64,000 nt of DNA from Chryseobacterium indologenes (GCF_002025665.1 NZ_CP018786.1:1674001-1738000), one strand, 5' to 3'. Shown: positions 28,773 through 37,791, numbered from the stretch's first letter. A program made the numbers and translations. Notes: generated by a model from the sequence alone, not told the origin.

Positions 28773-29738
28773 ATGGAATCCTATACGGAAAGAATACTGA
28801 TTACAGGTGCCTTGGGACAAATTGGTACCGAACTTACGAACAGACTTGTTGAAATTCACGGAGCGGAAAACGTTGTTGCTTCAGGATTGGACAGATGGCA
28901 GGAAGGAATTACTTCTGCCGGACATTACGAAAGAATGGATGTTACCAATACTCAATTGGTAAGACAGGTGATTCATGATTATGAGATCACGACAGTGTAT
29001 CACCTCGCTTCTCTTTTATCCGGAACTTCGGAAAAGCAGCCTATTTTTGCGTGGAAACTGAATCTTGAACCACTACTTCATTTTTGTGAAATGGCTAAAG
29101 AAGGGCTTCTTAAAAAGATCTTCTGGCCAAGTTCTATCGCGGTATTTGGAAAAGGAATTCCAAAGCATGATGTAGGACAGGATGTAGTGTTGAACCCAAC
29201 AACTGTTTATGGGATCTCTAAAATGGCAGGGGAGAAGTGGTGTGAATACTATTTCGATAAATATGGTGTGGATGTAAGAAGTATCAGATATCCTGGATTG
29301 ATCTCCTGGAAGACTCCTGCAGGAGGTGGAACTACTGACTATGCAGTTGAGATTTTCTACAAAGCGATTGAAGAAGGGAAGTATACAAGTTTCATTTCCG
29401 AGAATACAGGAATGCCGATGTTGTATATGGATGATGCCATCAATGCAACCTTGAAATTAATGGATGCTCCAAAAGAAAGTTTGACGGTTCGTTCTTCTTA
29501 TAATTTGGGTGGAATGTCATTTACTCCAAAAGAATTGGCAGAAGAAATCACAAAAGAAATTCCAGATTTTACGATTGATTATAACCCGGATTTCAGACAG
29601 GCGATTGCAGATTCTTGGCCGGCATCTATTGATGATTCAGTAGCGAAAAAAGACTGGGGCCTGACTTATGATTTCGGAATTTCTGAAATGACAAAAGATA
29701 TGATCAAGAATCTGAAAGTAAAATTAGGGAAGGATTAA
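28773..29738 (+). CDS. L-threonine 3-dehydrogenase, SDR (epimerase-like) type
   Basis: A 321-aa extended short-chain dehydrogenase. The NAD+ loop is ILITGALGQIGTEL (residues ~8-21), and the catalytic Tyr-x-x-x-Lys lies in TVYGISKMAGEKWCEYYFD. The GIS/KMAGEK context and the PGLISWKTPAGGGTTDYAVEIFYKA segment are typical of the GalE-like threonine dehydrogenases known from flavobacteria, distinct from the zinc-dependent Tdh. It oxidises threonine to 2-amino-3-ketobutyrate, which a Kbl-type ligase would cleave; kbl is not in this window. Confidence 0.9.
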   Translation: MESYTERILITGALGQIGTELTNRLVEIHGAENVVASGLDRWQEGITSAGHYERMDVTNTQLVRQVIHDYEITTVYHLASLLSGTSEKQPIFAWKLNLEPLLHFCEMAKEGLLKKIFWPSSIAVFGKGIPKHDVGQDVVLNPTTVYGISKMAGEKWCEYYFDKYGVDVRSIRYPGLISWKTPAGGGTTDYAVEIFYKAIEEGKYTSFISENTGMPMLYMDDAINATLKLMDAPKESLTVRSSYNLGGMSFTPKELAEEITKEIPDFTIDYNPDFRQAIADSWPASIDDSVAKKDWGLTYDFGISEMTKDMIKNLKVKLGKD

Positions 29739-29822
29739 TAATGTAAAGTAATACTTTAATTATTTTTGTTTTTAACATCTGATTTATAGTATTTTATATA
29801 ATTTATATAAACTTTAATTTAA

Positions 29823-30575
29823 ATGGTATTATTGACTTTTAACATCACTTGTATTGAGGCTGAAGTAAAAAATGGCTCTCAAATTACTGATGATGAACGA
29901 TTGAAAATTACAGAAGATAATACCAAAGCGATTCTTAGAATTTTAGATATTCATGATATCAAATCAAGTTTTTTTGTAGAGGTTTCCCTCACTGAAAAAC
30001 TTCATAATTTAATAAAAGCAATTTCATCCAAAGGGCATGAAATTGCTTTTTATAATAAAGGGTCAAATCCGGAAGAAATTGAAAATGCCAAGAAGAATAT
30101 TCAGGATCTTCTGGAAAAGCAGATCAGAGGAATTCGTCAGAAAGATGTAAAAGTTTCTCAGGAAACTTTGAAGATGATGGAATTTAATTATGTCTCCAAT
30201 ATCGATAATGCCAATATTCTTTTTCCCTTCAAAAGACTTAAAAGAGATACTGTAATCACAGAAGAAGACGGACTGAGTATTGTCCCGGAAAGTATCTCTC
30301 CGTACAGTCAGCTGCCTTATAATGATTTTGTATTTCAGATCCTACCGATGAAGTATTATCAGAATATGGTTCTGGAAACTTTGCAGAATGAAGAATTTGT
30401 ACTGATTTATCTGAACACATGGCAGTTTACAGATTTCAAGAAATACCGTTTTGATATTCCTTTTTACCGAAGCTTATTTTCGGGCAAAAAAATGGAGGAC
30501 AAATTAGATGCCCTCCTTACTTTTCTCAATGACAGGGAAATGGCTACTTCCCGTATGAAAGATTATATTTTTTAG
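29823..30575 (+). CDS. polysaccharide-deacetylase-fold protein with degenerate metal site
   Basis: The 250-aa protein has the NodB/polysaccharide deacetylase order: a first strand MVLLTFNITCIEAEV, a KSSFFVEVSLTEKL segment, SSKGHEIAFYNKGS, RGIRQKDVKVSQETLKMM, and a terminal FVLIYLNTWQF. In active enzymes the first motif is TFDD/TFDVE-like and the second is SHT/SHGYxH. Here it reads TFNITCIE, and GHEIAFYNKGS has lost the His pair, so metal-dependent catalysis seems unlikely. It follows the threonine dehydrogenase by 84 bp. The stop codon lies in the first unit of a dispersed repeat. Confidence 0.7.
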   Translation: MVLLTFNITCIEAEVKNGSQITDDERLKITEDNTKAILRILDIHDIKSSFFVEVSLTEKLHNLIKAISSKGHEIAFYNKGSNPEEIENAKKNIQDLLEKQIRGIRQKDVKVSQETLKMMEFNYVSNIDNANILFPFKRLKRDTVITEEDGLSIVPESISPYSQLPYNDFVFQILPMKYYQNMVLETLQNEEFVLIYLNTWQFTDFKKYRFDIPFYRSLFSGKKMEDKLDALLTFLNDREMATSRMKDYIF

Positions 30576-30700
30576 GTGTTAGGTTGCAGGTAGTGGGAGT
30601 TAGGAAAGAACTATTTCTAGTGATAACAGATATTCAATTTCTAAACCTCTAACCTCTAACCTTAAACCTTGAACTTTGAACTCAAAAACTCGAAGCCTGC
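30574..30700. repeat. AACCT-type dispersed repeat region
   Basis: TTAGGTGTTAGGTTGCAGG at the left and CTAAACCTCTAACCTCTAAC, CTTAAACCTT, GAACTTTGAACTC at the right form two oppositely oriented blocks filling the gap between convergent genes. No separate terminator was seen, so the inverted arrangement may itself end transcription. Confidence 0.7.
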
Positions 30701-30704
30701 ATCT

Positions 30705-31910
30705 CTAGCTCAGTTCAAAAAGTGTAATCTCCGGCAGTACACCCACTCTTCCAGGATATCCCAATACGCCAAATCCTCTGTTTACATATAATAGTTTCCC
30801 TTCGCTTTCGTATAAGTCAGCCCATTTTGGATATTTGTATTGTACTGGTGACCATTTTACATTTTTAAGATCTAAACCAAACTGCATTCCATGGGTATGT
30901 CCCGAAAGGGTTAAGTGGATATTTGAAGGGTGTTTTTTGACTACATAATCAAAGTGGGTAGGGTCGTGGCTCATCAGAATCTTCGTAGCGGATTCAGGTA
31001 CTCCTTTTAAAGCATCATCTATTCTTCCGAATTGAGGAAATGGTTTCAATCCCCAGTTTTCAACTCCAAGAATGTATAGTTTTTCTCCGTTTTTTTCAAT
31101 GACTCTGTGTTCGTTTCTCAGCATATCGAAGCCAGCCTGTTTTTCATAGCCAATTAAGGTGTCAAGATTTTCTTTTTTAGCTGCAGGTGATTCCCAGGTT
31201 ACGTAATCTCCGTAATCATGATTTCCTAATACAGCTAATTTTCCGTCTTTGGCCTTAATTTTTGAAAACAAGGGAATAAAAGGTTTGAACTCGTCCGCAA
31301 CGTTGTTTACCATATCTCCGGTAAATAATACCAGATCAGGTTTCTGCTCGTTGATCAGGTCAATCGCATGCTGCAATTTACTGGGGTCTGAGAAGCTTCC
31401 GCTGTGAACATCTGAAATCTGAATGATTTTATATCCTTTAAAGCTTTTCGGAAGGTTAGTAAAATTTACCCTTACTCTCCTTACTTTATGTCTGTACTTT
31501 CCAAACGTAATTCCGTCTATGAAAAGAGCGGAAAGAACTCCACTCATTCCCAAACCAACCAGACTCAGGAATTTCCTTCTCTCCGGGAAGAAATTCTCCG
31601 AAGGTTTGGCAAAACCTATCAGGTAGCCTCCGGTTCTGATGATATCATCAATTAATAAAAACAGGACCACGAATACTTTTGGAAGAATGAAGATCAAAAA
31701 TAATGAAATCATGATCTGGGCTCTTACCATACTTCTGTCTGATCTCTGGTAGTGAGTGACTTCGTAAGCGAAAATCCCGTACACGACCAAAGAAATTACC
31801 CAATATCCGATTCTGATCCAGAAATTATCGGTAAGCGTTCTGATGGCCTGATAAATATACACTTCCAAAAAAAGGAAGATTCCGGCGATGATTAAAAAAT
31901 TCTTTTGCAT
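30705..31910 (-). CDS. membrane-anchored metallophosphoesterase
   Basis: The 401-aa protein has four or more N-terminal hydrophobic segments (to about residue 150) followed by a calcineurin-like phosphoesterase domain. The metal-site motifs are all present: IIQISDVHSGSF (DxH), LVLFTGDMVNN (GDxx), AVLGNHDYGDY (GNHD), ILMSHDPTHFD and LTLSGHTHGMQFG (GHTH). The catalytic domain probably faces the periplasm, as in the YaeI/YkuE group linked to lipid or phospholipid metabolism. That specificity is inference. It lies downstream of the KAS III gene, separated by a terminator. Confidence 0.92.
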   Translation of the reverse strand: MQKNFLIIAGIFLFLEVYIYQAIRTLTDNFWIRIGYWVISLVVYGIFAYEVTHYQRSDRSMVRAQIMISLFLIFILPKVFVVLFLLIDDIIRTGGYLIGFAKPSENFFPERRKFLSLVGLGMSGVLSALFIDGITFGKYRHKVRRVRVNFTNLPKSFKGYKIIQISDVHSGSFSDPSKLQHAIDLINEQKPDLVLFTGDMVNNVADEFKPFIPLFSKIKAKDGKLAVLGNHDYGDYVTWESPAAKKENLDTLIGYEKQAGFDMLRNEHRVIEKNGEKLYILGVENWGLKPFPQFGRIDDALKGVPESATKILMSHDPTHFDYVVKKHPSNIHLTLSGHTHGMQFGLDLKNVKWSPVQYKYPKWADLYESEGKLLYVNRGFGVLGYPGRVGVLPEITLFELS

Positions 31911-31918
31911 GTCTGATC

Positions 31919-31954
31919 AAAAAAAGCACAAAGAATAAACTTCCCTGTGCTTTT
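31919..31954 (-). terminator. terminator of the KAS III gene
   Basis: On the minus strand, AAAAGCACA, a 15-nt loop and TGTGCTTTT then TTT. It separates the KAS III gene from the phosphoesterase gene. Confidence 0.75.
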
Positions 31955-31975
31955 ATATTTTTAATGGTTTAAATA

Positions 31976-33049
31976 TTACTTTTTAGGAAATCTATAAACG
32001 ATAGCATTGATGTTCATTCCGGCACCTACCGAAGTCATCACAATGTTACCATTATCTTTAAACGATTGACCCTCCATTTTTCCTTTAATTATAATATCAT
32101 ACATGGTAGGAATTGTGGCTACAGAAGTATTTCCAAGGTCCTGAATTGTCATTGGAGAGATTGCATGATCGTATTCTTTCACATCATAAAGCCTGTGAAG
32201 CCTTTCAATCATGGCGTAGTCCATTTTAGCGTTTGCCTGGTGAATTAAGATTTTATCTATATCTTCAATAGAAAGATTTGCATCGGTAATGGTATCTTTG
32301 ATGGCAACCGGTACATTTTTAAGAGCGTATTCGTAGATTTTTCTTCCTAACATCCTTACATAAAGACGTTTTTGATCTGCTTCTTTATTGATAGATGGTT
32401 GATTTTCAAGGTAGTTTAATTCCGGCCCATTGTCACAGATCGTGTTATGAGCAATAATTCCTACATTTTCTTCGTCAGTTGCTTTTACTACTACAGCTCC
32501 GGCACCATCAGCAAAAATCATTCTGTTTCTGTCGTATGGATCAGTTACTCTGCTTAAAGTCTCTCCTCCGATAACAAGAATTGTTTTAGCTACTTTAGCT
32601 TTGATAAGATTATCTGCCAAAATCATAGCTTCAACCCATCCCGGACATCCGAAAACCATATCATACGTTACACATTTTCTGTTTTTGATTCCCAGTTTAT
32701 TTTTTACTCTCGCTGCCATTGTTGGCATAAAATCAGCGTATCCGTTTTCAGTAACTTCCCCGAAATTGCTTGCGTAGATGATATAATCCAATTCTTCGCC
32801 GTTTACTTTTGCATCCTCAAGGGCAATTTTTGCAGCTTCATAACCGATTTGAGAGTTGGAAAGATCATCCTCAATGAATCTCCTGTTTTCGATTTCTGTA
32901 ATCTCTACAAATTTCGCAATGGTCTCTTCCACAGGCTTTTCAATCTTTACTCCGTCTTCAGTGTAGAACTCGGAATTCATGAAGTAATCTCTACCAATAA
33001 CTCTGTTCGGAATATAAGATCCAGAGCCAATAATGATCGTATTCGGCAT
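31976..33049 (-). CDS. beta-ketoacyl-ACP synthase III (FabH-like)
   Basis: A 357-aa thiolase-fold enzyme with the KAS III Cys-His-Asn triad: Cys135 in YDMVFGCPGWVEAMI, His in ILIHQANAKMD, and Asn in LGNTSVATIPTMYD. The length exceeds the ~320-335 aa of housekeeping FabH, and the N-terminus GSGSYIPNRVIGRDYFM contains an extra segment around residues 25-45. It may be the primary fatty acid initiator or a secondary KAS III, for example for branched primers, and the window gives no way to decide. A TAACTTTG box (33083-33076) lies upstream, divergent from 33151. Confidence 0.88.
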   Translation of the reverse strand: MPNTIIIGSGSYIPNRVIGRDYFMNSEFYTEDGVKIEKPVEETIAKFVEITEIENRRFIEDDLSNSQIGYEAAKIALEDAKVNGEELDYIIYASNFGEVTENGYADFMPTMAARVKNKLGIKNRKCVTYDMVFGCPGWVEAMILADNLIKAKVAKTILVIGGETLSRVTDPYDRNRMIFADGAGAVVVKATDEENVGIIAHNTICDNGPELNYLENQPSINKEADQKRLYVRMLGRKIYEYALKNVPVAIKDTITDANLSIEDIDKILIHQANAKMDYAMIERLHRLYDVKEYDHAISPMTIQDLGNTSVATIPTMYDIIIKGKMEGQSFKDNGNIVMTSVGAGMNINAIVYRFPKK

Positions 33050-33075
33050 TCGTTTATATGATTTTTTTAAAGATG

Positions 33076-33128
33076 CAAAGTTAATAATTAATATTAATAA
33101 CGGAGAATTAAAAATATTATTAAATTTG
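33076..33128. promoter_or_regulatory. divergent promoter pair
   Basis: On the minus strand, TAACTTTG (33083-33076) serves the KAS III gene. On the plus strand, TAAATTTG (33121-33128) lies 23 bp before the ATG at 33151. Both match TAnnTTTG; neither has a clear -33 TTG. Confidence 0.65.
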
Positions 33129-33150
33129 CAAAAATTGTACTTTACAATCT

Positions 33151-33720
33151 ATGAAAAACAACTCGTCCTTAAAAGGCTTACTTATTGCAGCTGTGGCGTT
33201 TATCGTTGCCTTTGGGATTTACTTCCTTTTTTTAGCCAAGAAGAATTATTATGTGGTAGATAATCCTACCCCGAATACATATTACTTTAAGATCAATAAC
33301 GGATCTGAAGGAATTATTTCAGCGGGGCAGTATGTGCATGTGGATTTGAATAAAGGGAAAAACTCTATTCAGGTTTTTGATCAGAACAAAAAAATGCTTT
33401 ACGATTCTGCATTTGAAGTCAATAAACTTCGTGGTTTGATTAATATTACACACCAGGATTACTATGTAAACGATCAGTATTACGGATACAATCTTAAAAA
33501 AGATTCGTTACTGGCCAACCTTGATAAAACTGTTATTGACGGAAAGGATTATTACGGAGGAGCAAGACGCTTCAATAAGCTTTACACAGAAGATTTTTAT
33601 TACAATGTAGATGAAGACTATGACAAAGTGATCAAAAATATCCAGAAAGTGGAATCACGATCCAAAATCTTCAGAAAGCAGGATTACCTAAATTATTACA
33701 AAGAATATTACAAGTTTTAA
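33151..33720 (+). CDS. hypothetical protein with N-terminal membrane anchor
   Basis: A 189-aa protein I do not recognise. One hydrophobic helix (residues ~7-28, LLIAAVAFIVAFGIYFLFLA) is followed by a soluble, Tyr/Asp-rich domain that includes NPTPNTYYFKINNGSEGIIS and many Asp-Tyr pairs. It is likely an inner-membrane protein with a periplasmic domain. It is first in a tight cluster with ubiE (3-bp gap) and porT, so all three probably share the TAAATTTG promoter. Confidence 0.7.
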   Translation: MKNNSSLKGLLIAAVAFIVAFGIYFLFLAKKNYYVVDNPTPNTYYFKINNGSEGIISAGQYVHVDLNKGKNSIQVFDQNKKMLYDSAFEVNKLRGLINITHQDYYVNDQYYGYNLKKDSLLANLDKTVIDGKDYYGGARRFNKLYTEDFYYNVDEDYDKVIKNIQKVESRSKIFRKQDYLNYYKEYYKF

Positions 33721-33723
33721 GTT

Positions 33724-34455
33724 TTGACAAAAGATATCACCAAAGTTACTCCCTACAATTCAGAGGCTACAAAAAAAAGCCAGGTAGAGGATATGTTCGA
33801 CAACATTGCACCGAAGTATGACCTTCTGAACCATGTTTTATCCATGAAAATTGATGTTTTATGGAGAAATAAACTGGTAAGATGGATGAAAAATGATAAT
33901 CCGCAGGAAGTGCTGGATGTGGCTACAGGAACGGGAGATCTGGCAATTACTATTGAAAAAGGAACCGGTTCTAAAGTAGTTGGATTAGATTTATCACAAC
34001 AAATGCTGAATGTTGGCGTTATTAAAATAAAAAAACTTAAATTAGACGGCAAAATTTCCATGCAAAAAGGAGATGCAGAAAATTTACCTTTCGAGGACAA
34101 TAGATTTGATGCTGTTTCCGTTGCATTTGGAGTAAGGAATTTTGAAAACCTTACCAAAGGTTTGGCAGAGTTAAGAAGAGTAGTTAAAGATAACAAAAGT
34201 GTTTATATACTGGAGTTTTCAAAGGTTGAGGGTTTCATGGGACCATTTTATATGTTTTACTTTAAAAATATATTACCTGCCATTGGCAGATTGGTTTCTA
34301 AGGATAATAGGGCGTATACATACCTTCCGGATTCTGTAAATGCTTTTCCTTTCGGGGAGAAGATGAAGCAAATTCTTTTAGATACGGGATTTAAGAAAGT
34401 TGAATATAAAAAATTAAGTTTAGGTATAGCCACAATTTATAAAGCAACAAAGTAA
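33724..34455 (+). CDS. ubiE: demethylmenaquinone methyltransferase
   Basis: Methylates demethylmenaquinone to menaquinone, the quinone of this phylum. The 243-aa class I SAM methyltransferase has VEDMFDNIAPKYDLLNHVLS, the SAM loop VLDVATGTGDLAITI, GLDLSQQML, the post-I segment FDAVSVAFGVRNFEN, and a terminal YKKLSLGIATIYKATK. The start is read as TTG (33724); the next in-frame ATG lies within the conserved core (VEDM), so TTG is the best choice. Its neighbour porT follows by 3 bp. The association of ubiE with porT is common in flavobacteria. Confidence 0.95.
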   Translation: MTKDITKVTPYNSEATKKSQVEDMFDNIAPKYDLLNHVLSMKIDVLWRNKLVRWMKNDNPQEVLDVATGTGDLAITIEKGTGSKVVGLDLSQQMLNVGVIKIKKLKLDGKISMQKGDAENLPFEDNRFDAVSVAFGVRNFENLTKGLAELRRVVKDNKSVYILEFSKVEGFMGPFYMFYFKNILPAIGRLVSKDNRAYTYLPDSVNAFPFGEKMKQILLDTGFKKVEYKKLSLGIATIYKATK

Positions 34456-34458
34456 CCT

Positions 34459-35241
34459 ATGAATAAATTTCTATTAAAAGCACTGGTTTTAACCTCAGTA
34501 AATGTTGCCGTTTTTGCAAACGCGCAATTCAGAACCCGAAACAGAATGGATAAGTTGGAAGATTTCGACGAACAGAAATTCAGTTGGGGGTTTTATTTGA
34601 ACGGGAACAGACTGGATTACCGCATTGTTTTGCATCCGAAATATGGGATGAATGATAATGAAAACCTTGTTACCTCCAAGGAAAGTTATAGTTTCGGTGC
34701 CGGGCTTATTGCAAAATGGAGACTGAATGACTATCTTGATGTAAGAGTAGAACCAGGGTTACAGTTTGCACAAAGACAGTTGACTTTTAATACTCAATCC
34801 AATGACATTTATGCAGGTGGATCTTTAACTAATCCTCCTTTTATGCCATTCCCTTTACAGGAAAAGGATAAAGTAAGAGAAATTAAATCTACTTTGATTG
34901 ATATTCCGGTACTTTTGGAACTTCACGGTCAAAGATGGTACAATTCAAGGCCTTACGTTGCTGCAGGGGTGAACTATGTTGTAAACCTTCAGTCTAACTC
35001 AAGTTCTACAGATGATAACATGCAGGGAATCTACAGATCTACAACGCACAACTTTGCATGGTCTGCAGAAATGGGAATTCAGTTTTATTTCAACAAGTTT
35101 AAACTGACTCCTGCTGTAAGAGGAACATTCTTCATGAACAACGAAAAAGTGGCAGATAATGCTACTACACCTCCTTACTGGTCATCTGCGATCTCTACAT
35201 TGCAGACAAGAGCGGTAATGTTCGTTCTGAAATTTGAATAA
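34459..35241 (+). CDS. porT: type IX secretion outer-membrane beta-barrel protein PorT/SprT
   Basis: A 260-aa exported protein with a signal peptide (MNKFLLKALVLTSVNVAVFANAQ). Alternating strands end in an aromatic C-terminus typical of outer-membrane barrels (RAVMFVLKFE). The segments FSWGFYLNGNRLDYRI, RVEPGLQFAQRQLTF, LIDIPVLLELHGQRW and RPYVAAGVNYVVNLQ fit the PorT/SprT family. PorT is an accessory component of the type IX secretion and gliding system. The call rests on family pattern plus the ubiE-porT neighbourhood; other T9SS genes are not in this window. Confidence 0.8.
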   Translation: MNKFLLKALVLTSVNVAVFANAQFRTRNRMDKLEDFDEQKFSWGFYLNGNRLDYRIVLHPKYGMNDNENLVTSKESYSFGAGLIAKWRLNDYLDVRVEPGLQFAQRQLTFNTQSNDIYAGGSLTNPPFMPFPLQEKDKVREIKSTLIDIPVLLELHGQRWYNSRPYVAAGVNYVVNLQSNSSSTDDNMQGIYRSTTHNFAWSAEMGIQFYFNKFKLTPAVRGTFFMNNEKVADNATTPPYWSSAISTLQTRAVMFVLKFE

Positions 35242-35265
35242 AAAATATTGTATTAAAAAATACAC

Positions 35266-35293
35266 AGGAGGTGCACTAGCGCCTCCTTTTTTA
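35266..35293 (+). terminator. porT terminator
   Basis: AGGAGGTGC, ACTA, GCGCCTCCT then TTTTTT; nine-bp stem with one G-T pair. It lies inside the longer reading frame that opens at 35234, arguing against that start for the next gene. Confidence 0.88.
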
Positions 35294-35319
35294 TTGTTAT
35301 ATCAAAATATAGAGTGTTT

Positions 35320-35353
35320 TATTTTTGTTAGTGTTATTATTTTTTTATTTTTG
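35320..35353 (+). promoter_or_regulatory. two candidate -7 elements
   Basis: TATTTTTG at 35320-35327 and again at 35346-35353, both matching TAnnTTTG, upstream of the ATG at 35381. Confidence 0.5.
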
Positions 35354-35380
35354 CTTTTAGTTAGAATATACAAACCTGAA

Positions 35381-35683
35381 ATGCTTCAAGATTTAGAAAA
35401 CAATTTTTCAGAATTAGAGAGAAAGATTTCGACTCTGCAAAAGAACTATAAAAATCTTACGGAAAATTTAAAAGAATTAAATTTTGAGCATGAAGAGTTG
35501 AAGAAGAAATATGATGAGGAAAGAAGAAAGAATCAGGTATTAGCAGAAGAACAAAAAAATATAAAACTTTATTCAGCAATATCAGGAAATCCTGAACACA
35601 ATAGGTTAATGAAAAACCATATCAACAGATTGGTGAAAGAAATTGATTTCTGTATTGCTCAGCTTCAAAACAGTGGATTATAA
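35381..35683 (+). CDS. coiled-coil protein upstream of zapA
   Basis: From the ATG at 35381 the protein is 100 aa, starting MLQDLENNFSELERKI. Residues ~3-65 are a heptad-rich coiled coil (ELERKISTLQKNYKNLTENL), followed by a short helical tail. The upstream in-frame start at 35234 would run through the porT terminator and a hydrophobic stretch, so I reject it. Its stop overlaps the zapA ATG (TAATG). Such a small coiled-coil gene before zapA is reminiscent of ZapB-like cell-division accessories, but the similarity is only in form. Confidence 0.75.
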   Translation: MLQDLENNFSELERKISTLQKNYKNLTENLKELNFEHEELKKKYDEERRKNQVLAEEQKNIKLYSAISGNPEHNRLMKNHINRLVKEIDFCIAQLQNSGL

Positions 35684-35970
35684 TGGAGGTAAGGAGAATA
35701 ACCGTCAACATTGCAGGAAGAGTGTATCCGCTGAACGTACCGGCAGCAGAGGAAGAAACTTTGCGTAAAGTAGGGAAGCAGATCGAGAATATGATTAAAG
35801 ATTTTGAACAGAATTTCGATGTAAGAGATAAACAGGATGCTTTGGCAATGTGTGCCCTTAAACTGGGAACCAATGCAGAAGTAGTTTCTCTTAACTACGA
35901 GAAAAATATTAATTCAACCAACGAAAGATTAACGCAGATTAATCAATCGTTGAATGAAATCGGGAAATAG
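35683..35970 (+). CDS. zapA: cell division protein ZapA
   Basis: The 95-aa protein starts MEVRRITVNIAGRVYPLNVP, the short beta-hairpin typical of ZapA. It is followed by EEETLRKVGKQIENMIKDF and a long C-terminal helix (to INQSLNEIGK) that forms the dimer/tetramer coiled coil. ZapA bundles FtsZ filaments at the division site. It overlaps the upstream coiled-coil gene by one base and is followed directly by a 6S RNA, as in many bacteria. Confidence 0.92.
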   Translation: MEVRRITVNIAGRVYPLNVPAAEEETLRKVGKQIENMIKDFEQNFDVRDKQDALAMCALKLGTNAEVVSLNYEKNINSTNERLTQINQSLNEIGK

Positions 35971-35992
35971 ATTTTTTTTCCTGAAAAGTACT

Positions 35993-36161
35993 GCCTACAA
36001 TAATTCTAACACATTAAAGGTAAACTCAACGCTAAACAATTACCGAACAAATGTCCATTGAATGGCGTGCCGGACTTCCGGATTACAGACAGTGGAAATC
36101 AGTTCAAATCGTGTTGATTAGGAGTTTACTCTCAATCTCTGGATTATTGTAGGCTTTTTTT
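35993..36161 (+). ncRNA. ssrS: 6S RNA (6S-Flavo type)
   Basis: Between zapA and rny lies a long hairpin. The closing stem is GCCTACAATAAT (35993-36004) with ATTATTGTAGGC (36143-36154), 12 perfect pairs followed by seven T. It is continued by GTAAACTC (36020-36027) with GAGTTTAC (36122-36129) and AACGC with GTGTT. The apical part has TCCATTG with CAGTGGA and an end loop with CCGG/CCGG. The asymmetric single-stranded regions between them form the bubble that mimics an open promoter for RNA polymerase. The arrangement downstream of zapA is the classic 6S location. The region has no ORF. Confidence 0.85.
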
Positions 36162-36203
36162 ATTGAACAAGGATATGAATACAATTAAAACTCAATATAA
36201 ATT

Positions 36204-37769
36204 ATGATAGAAGTTATAGTCGGTGTTGTTTGTTTAGTAATCGGAGCTGTCGTGGGAATGTTTTTTTCCAGAAGTTCTCTGAATACTAAAGCAAAATTCA
36301 TCATAGATGATGCAAAGAAAAATGCCGAAAACCTTATAGAAAAAGCTAACGTTCAGGCTGAATCCATAAAGAAAGAAAAGAATCTTCAGGCTAAAGAAAA
36401 ATTCCTGGAATTGAAATCACAGCATGATGCAGATATTCAATCCCGCGAAAAGAAAATGCAGGAAGTTGAAAAGAGAACGAAAGACAAGGAGCACAAGCTG
36501 AATGACGAGCTTAGCAAGACTGGAAAACTTGAAAAAGATTTAGACAAGCAGATTGCAGATTATGCTAAGAAAAATGAAATTCTTGAAAAGAAACAACAGG
36601 AATTAGATACAGCTACTGCCAAGAAAGTAGAAGTACTTGAGAAAATCTCTAATTATACAGCAGATGAAGCGAAAGCAGAATTGGTAGAAACCATGAGAGC
36701 TGAAGCTAAAACAAGAGCACAGGCACATGTTCAGAGCATCATGGAAGAGGCTCAGATGAATGCTAAAAATGAAGCGAGAAAAATCGTTATCCAAACGATC
36801 CAGAGAATCGGAACAGAGCAGGCTATCGAAAATTCAGTATCAGTTTTCAATATTGAATCTGATGAAGTAAAAGGTAGAATTATCGGTAGAGAAGGTAGAA
36901 ATATCCGTGCTTTAGAAGCCGTAACAGGAGTAGAAATTATTGTTGATGATACTCCGGAAGCTATTCTTCTTTCATGTTTTGATCCTGTAAGAAGAGAGAT
37001 TGCAAGACTGTCACTTCACAGATTGGTAACCGATGGTAGAATTCACCCGGCAAGAATCGAAGAAGTTGTAGAAAAAACAAGAAAACAGATCGAGGAGGAA
37101 ATCATCGAAGTGGGTAAGAGAACGATCATTGATTTAGGAATCCACGGATTACACCCAGAATTGATCAAAATCGTAGGGAGAATGAAGTACCGTTCTTCTT
37201 ACGGACAAAACTTACTACAGCACTCAAGAGAAGTAGCTAATATTGCTGCAACAATGGCAGCTGAGTTAGGATTAAACGTAAAATTAGCTAAAAGAGCAGG
37301 TCTTTTACACGATATCGGGAAAGTTCCTGAGCAGGAATCAGAATTACCACACGCCCTTTTAGGTATGCAGTGGGCTGAGAAATACGGTGAGAACCCTGAA
37401 GTAGTAAATGCTATCGGAGCTCACCACGACGAAATTGAAATGAAGTCATTATTATCTCCGATCATTCAGGTTGCCGATGCGATCTCTGGAGCTAGACCGG
37501 GAGCAAGAAGACAGGTATTGGAATCTTATATTCAGAGATTAAAAGACCTTGAATCTGCAGCATTAAGCTTCGATGGAGTATCAAGTGCTTACGCGATCCA
37601 GGCAGGTAGAGAACTGAGAGTAATGGTAGAGAGTGGAAAAGTAAATGACGAAGTAGCGTCTCAGCTTTCTTACGACATCTCTGAGAAAATCCAGAATGAA
37701 CTGACTTATCCGGGACAGGTAAAAGTAACAGTAATCAGAGAAACGAGAGCTGTGAATATTGCCAGATAA
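36204..37769 (+). CDS. rny: ribonuclease Y
   Basis: A membrane-anchored endoribonuclease that initiates mRNA decay. The 521-aa protein has an N-terminal hydrophobic helix (residues ~2-22), then a long Lys/Glu-rich coiled coil to ~190. A KH domain has [20 protein letters not shown], and an HD domain has [15 protein letters not shown] and [13 protein letters not shown]. The C-terminus is [18 protein letters not shown]. It is followed by a clear terminator. It lies just downstream of the 6S RNA and is transcribed separately or after it. Confidence 0.96.
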   Translation: MIEVIVGVVCLVIGAVVGMFFSRSSLNTKAKFIIDDAKKNAENLIEKANVQAESIKKEKNLQAKEKFLELKSQHDADIQSREKKMQEVEKRTKDKEHKLNDELSKTGKLEKDLDKQIADYAKKNEILEKKQQELDTATAKKVEVLEKISNYTADEAKAELVETMRAEAKTRAQAHVQSIMEEAQMNAKNEARKIVIQTIQRIGTEQAIENSVSVFNIESDEVKGRIIGREGRNIRALEAVTGVEIIVDDTPEAILLSCFDPVRREIARLSLHRLVTDGRIHPARIEEVVEKTRKQIEEEIIEVGKRTIIDLGIHGLHPELIKIVGRMKYRSSYGQNLLQHSREVANIAATMAAELGLNVKLAKRAGLLHDIGKVPEQESELPHALLGMQWAEKYGENPEVVNAIGAHHDEIEMKSLLSPIIQVADAISGARPGARRQVLESYIQRLKDLESAALSFDGVSSAYAIQAGRELRVMVESGKVNDEVASQLSYDISEKIQNELTYPGQVKVTVIRETRAVNIAR

Positions 37770-37791
37770 TAATCAGAAAAAGATATTTGAT

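Noticed and set aside
35234..35380. Upstream extension of the coiled-coil gene with a hydrophobic N-terminus
   Set aside because: It would start at the porT stop and translate through the porT terminator; two promoter boxes lie between the terminator and the ATG at 35381.
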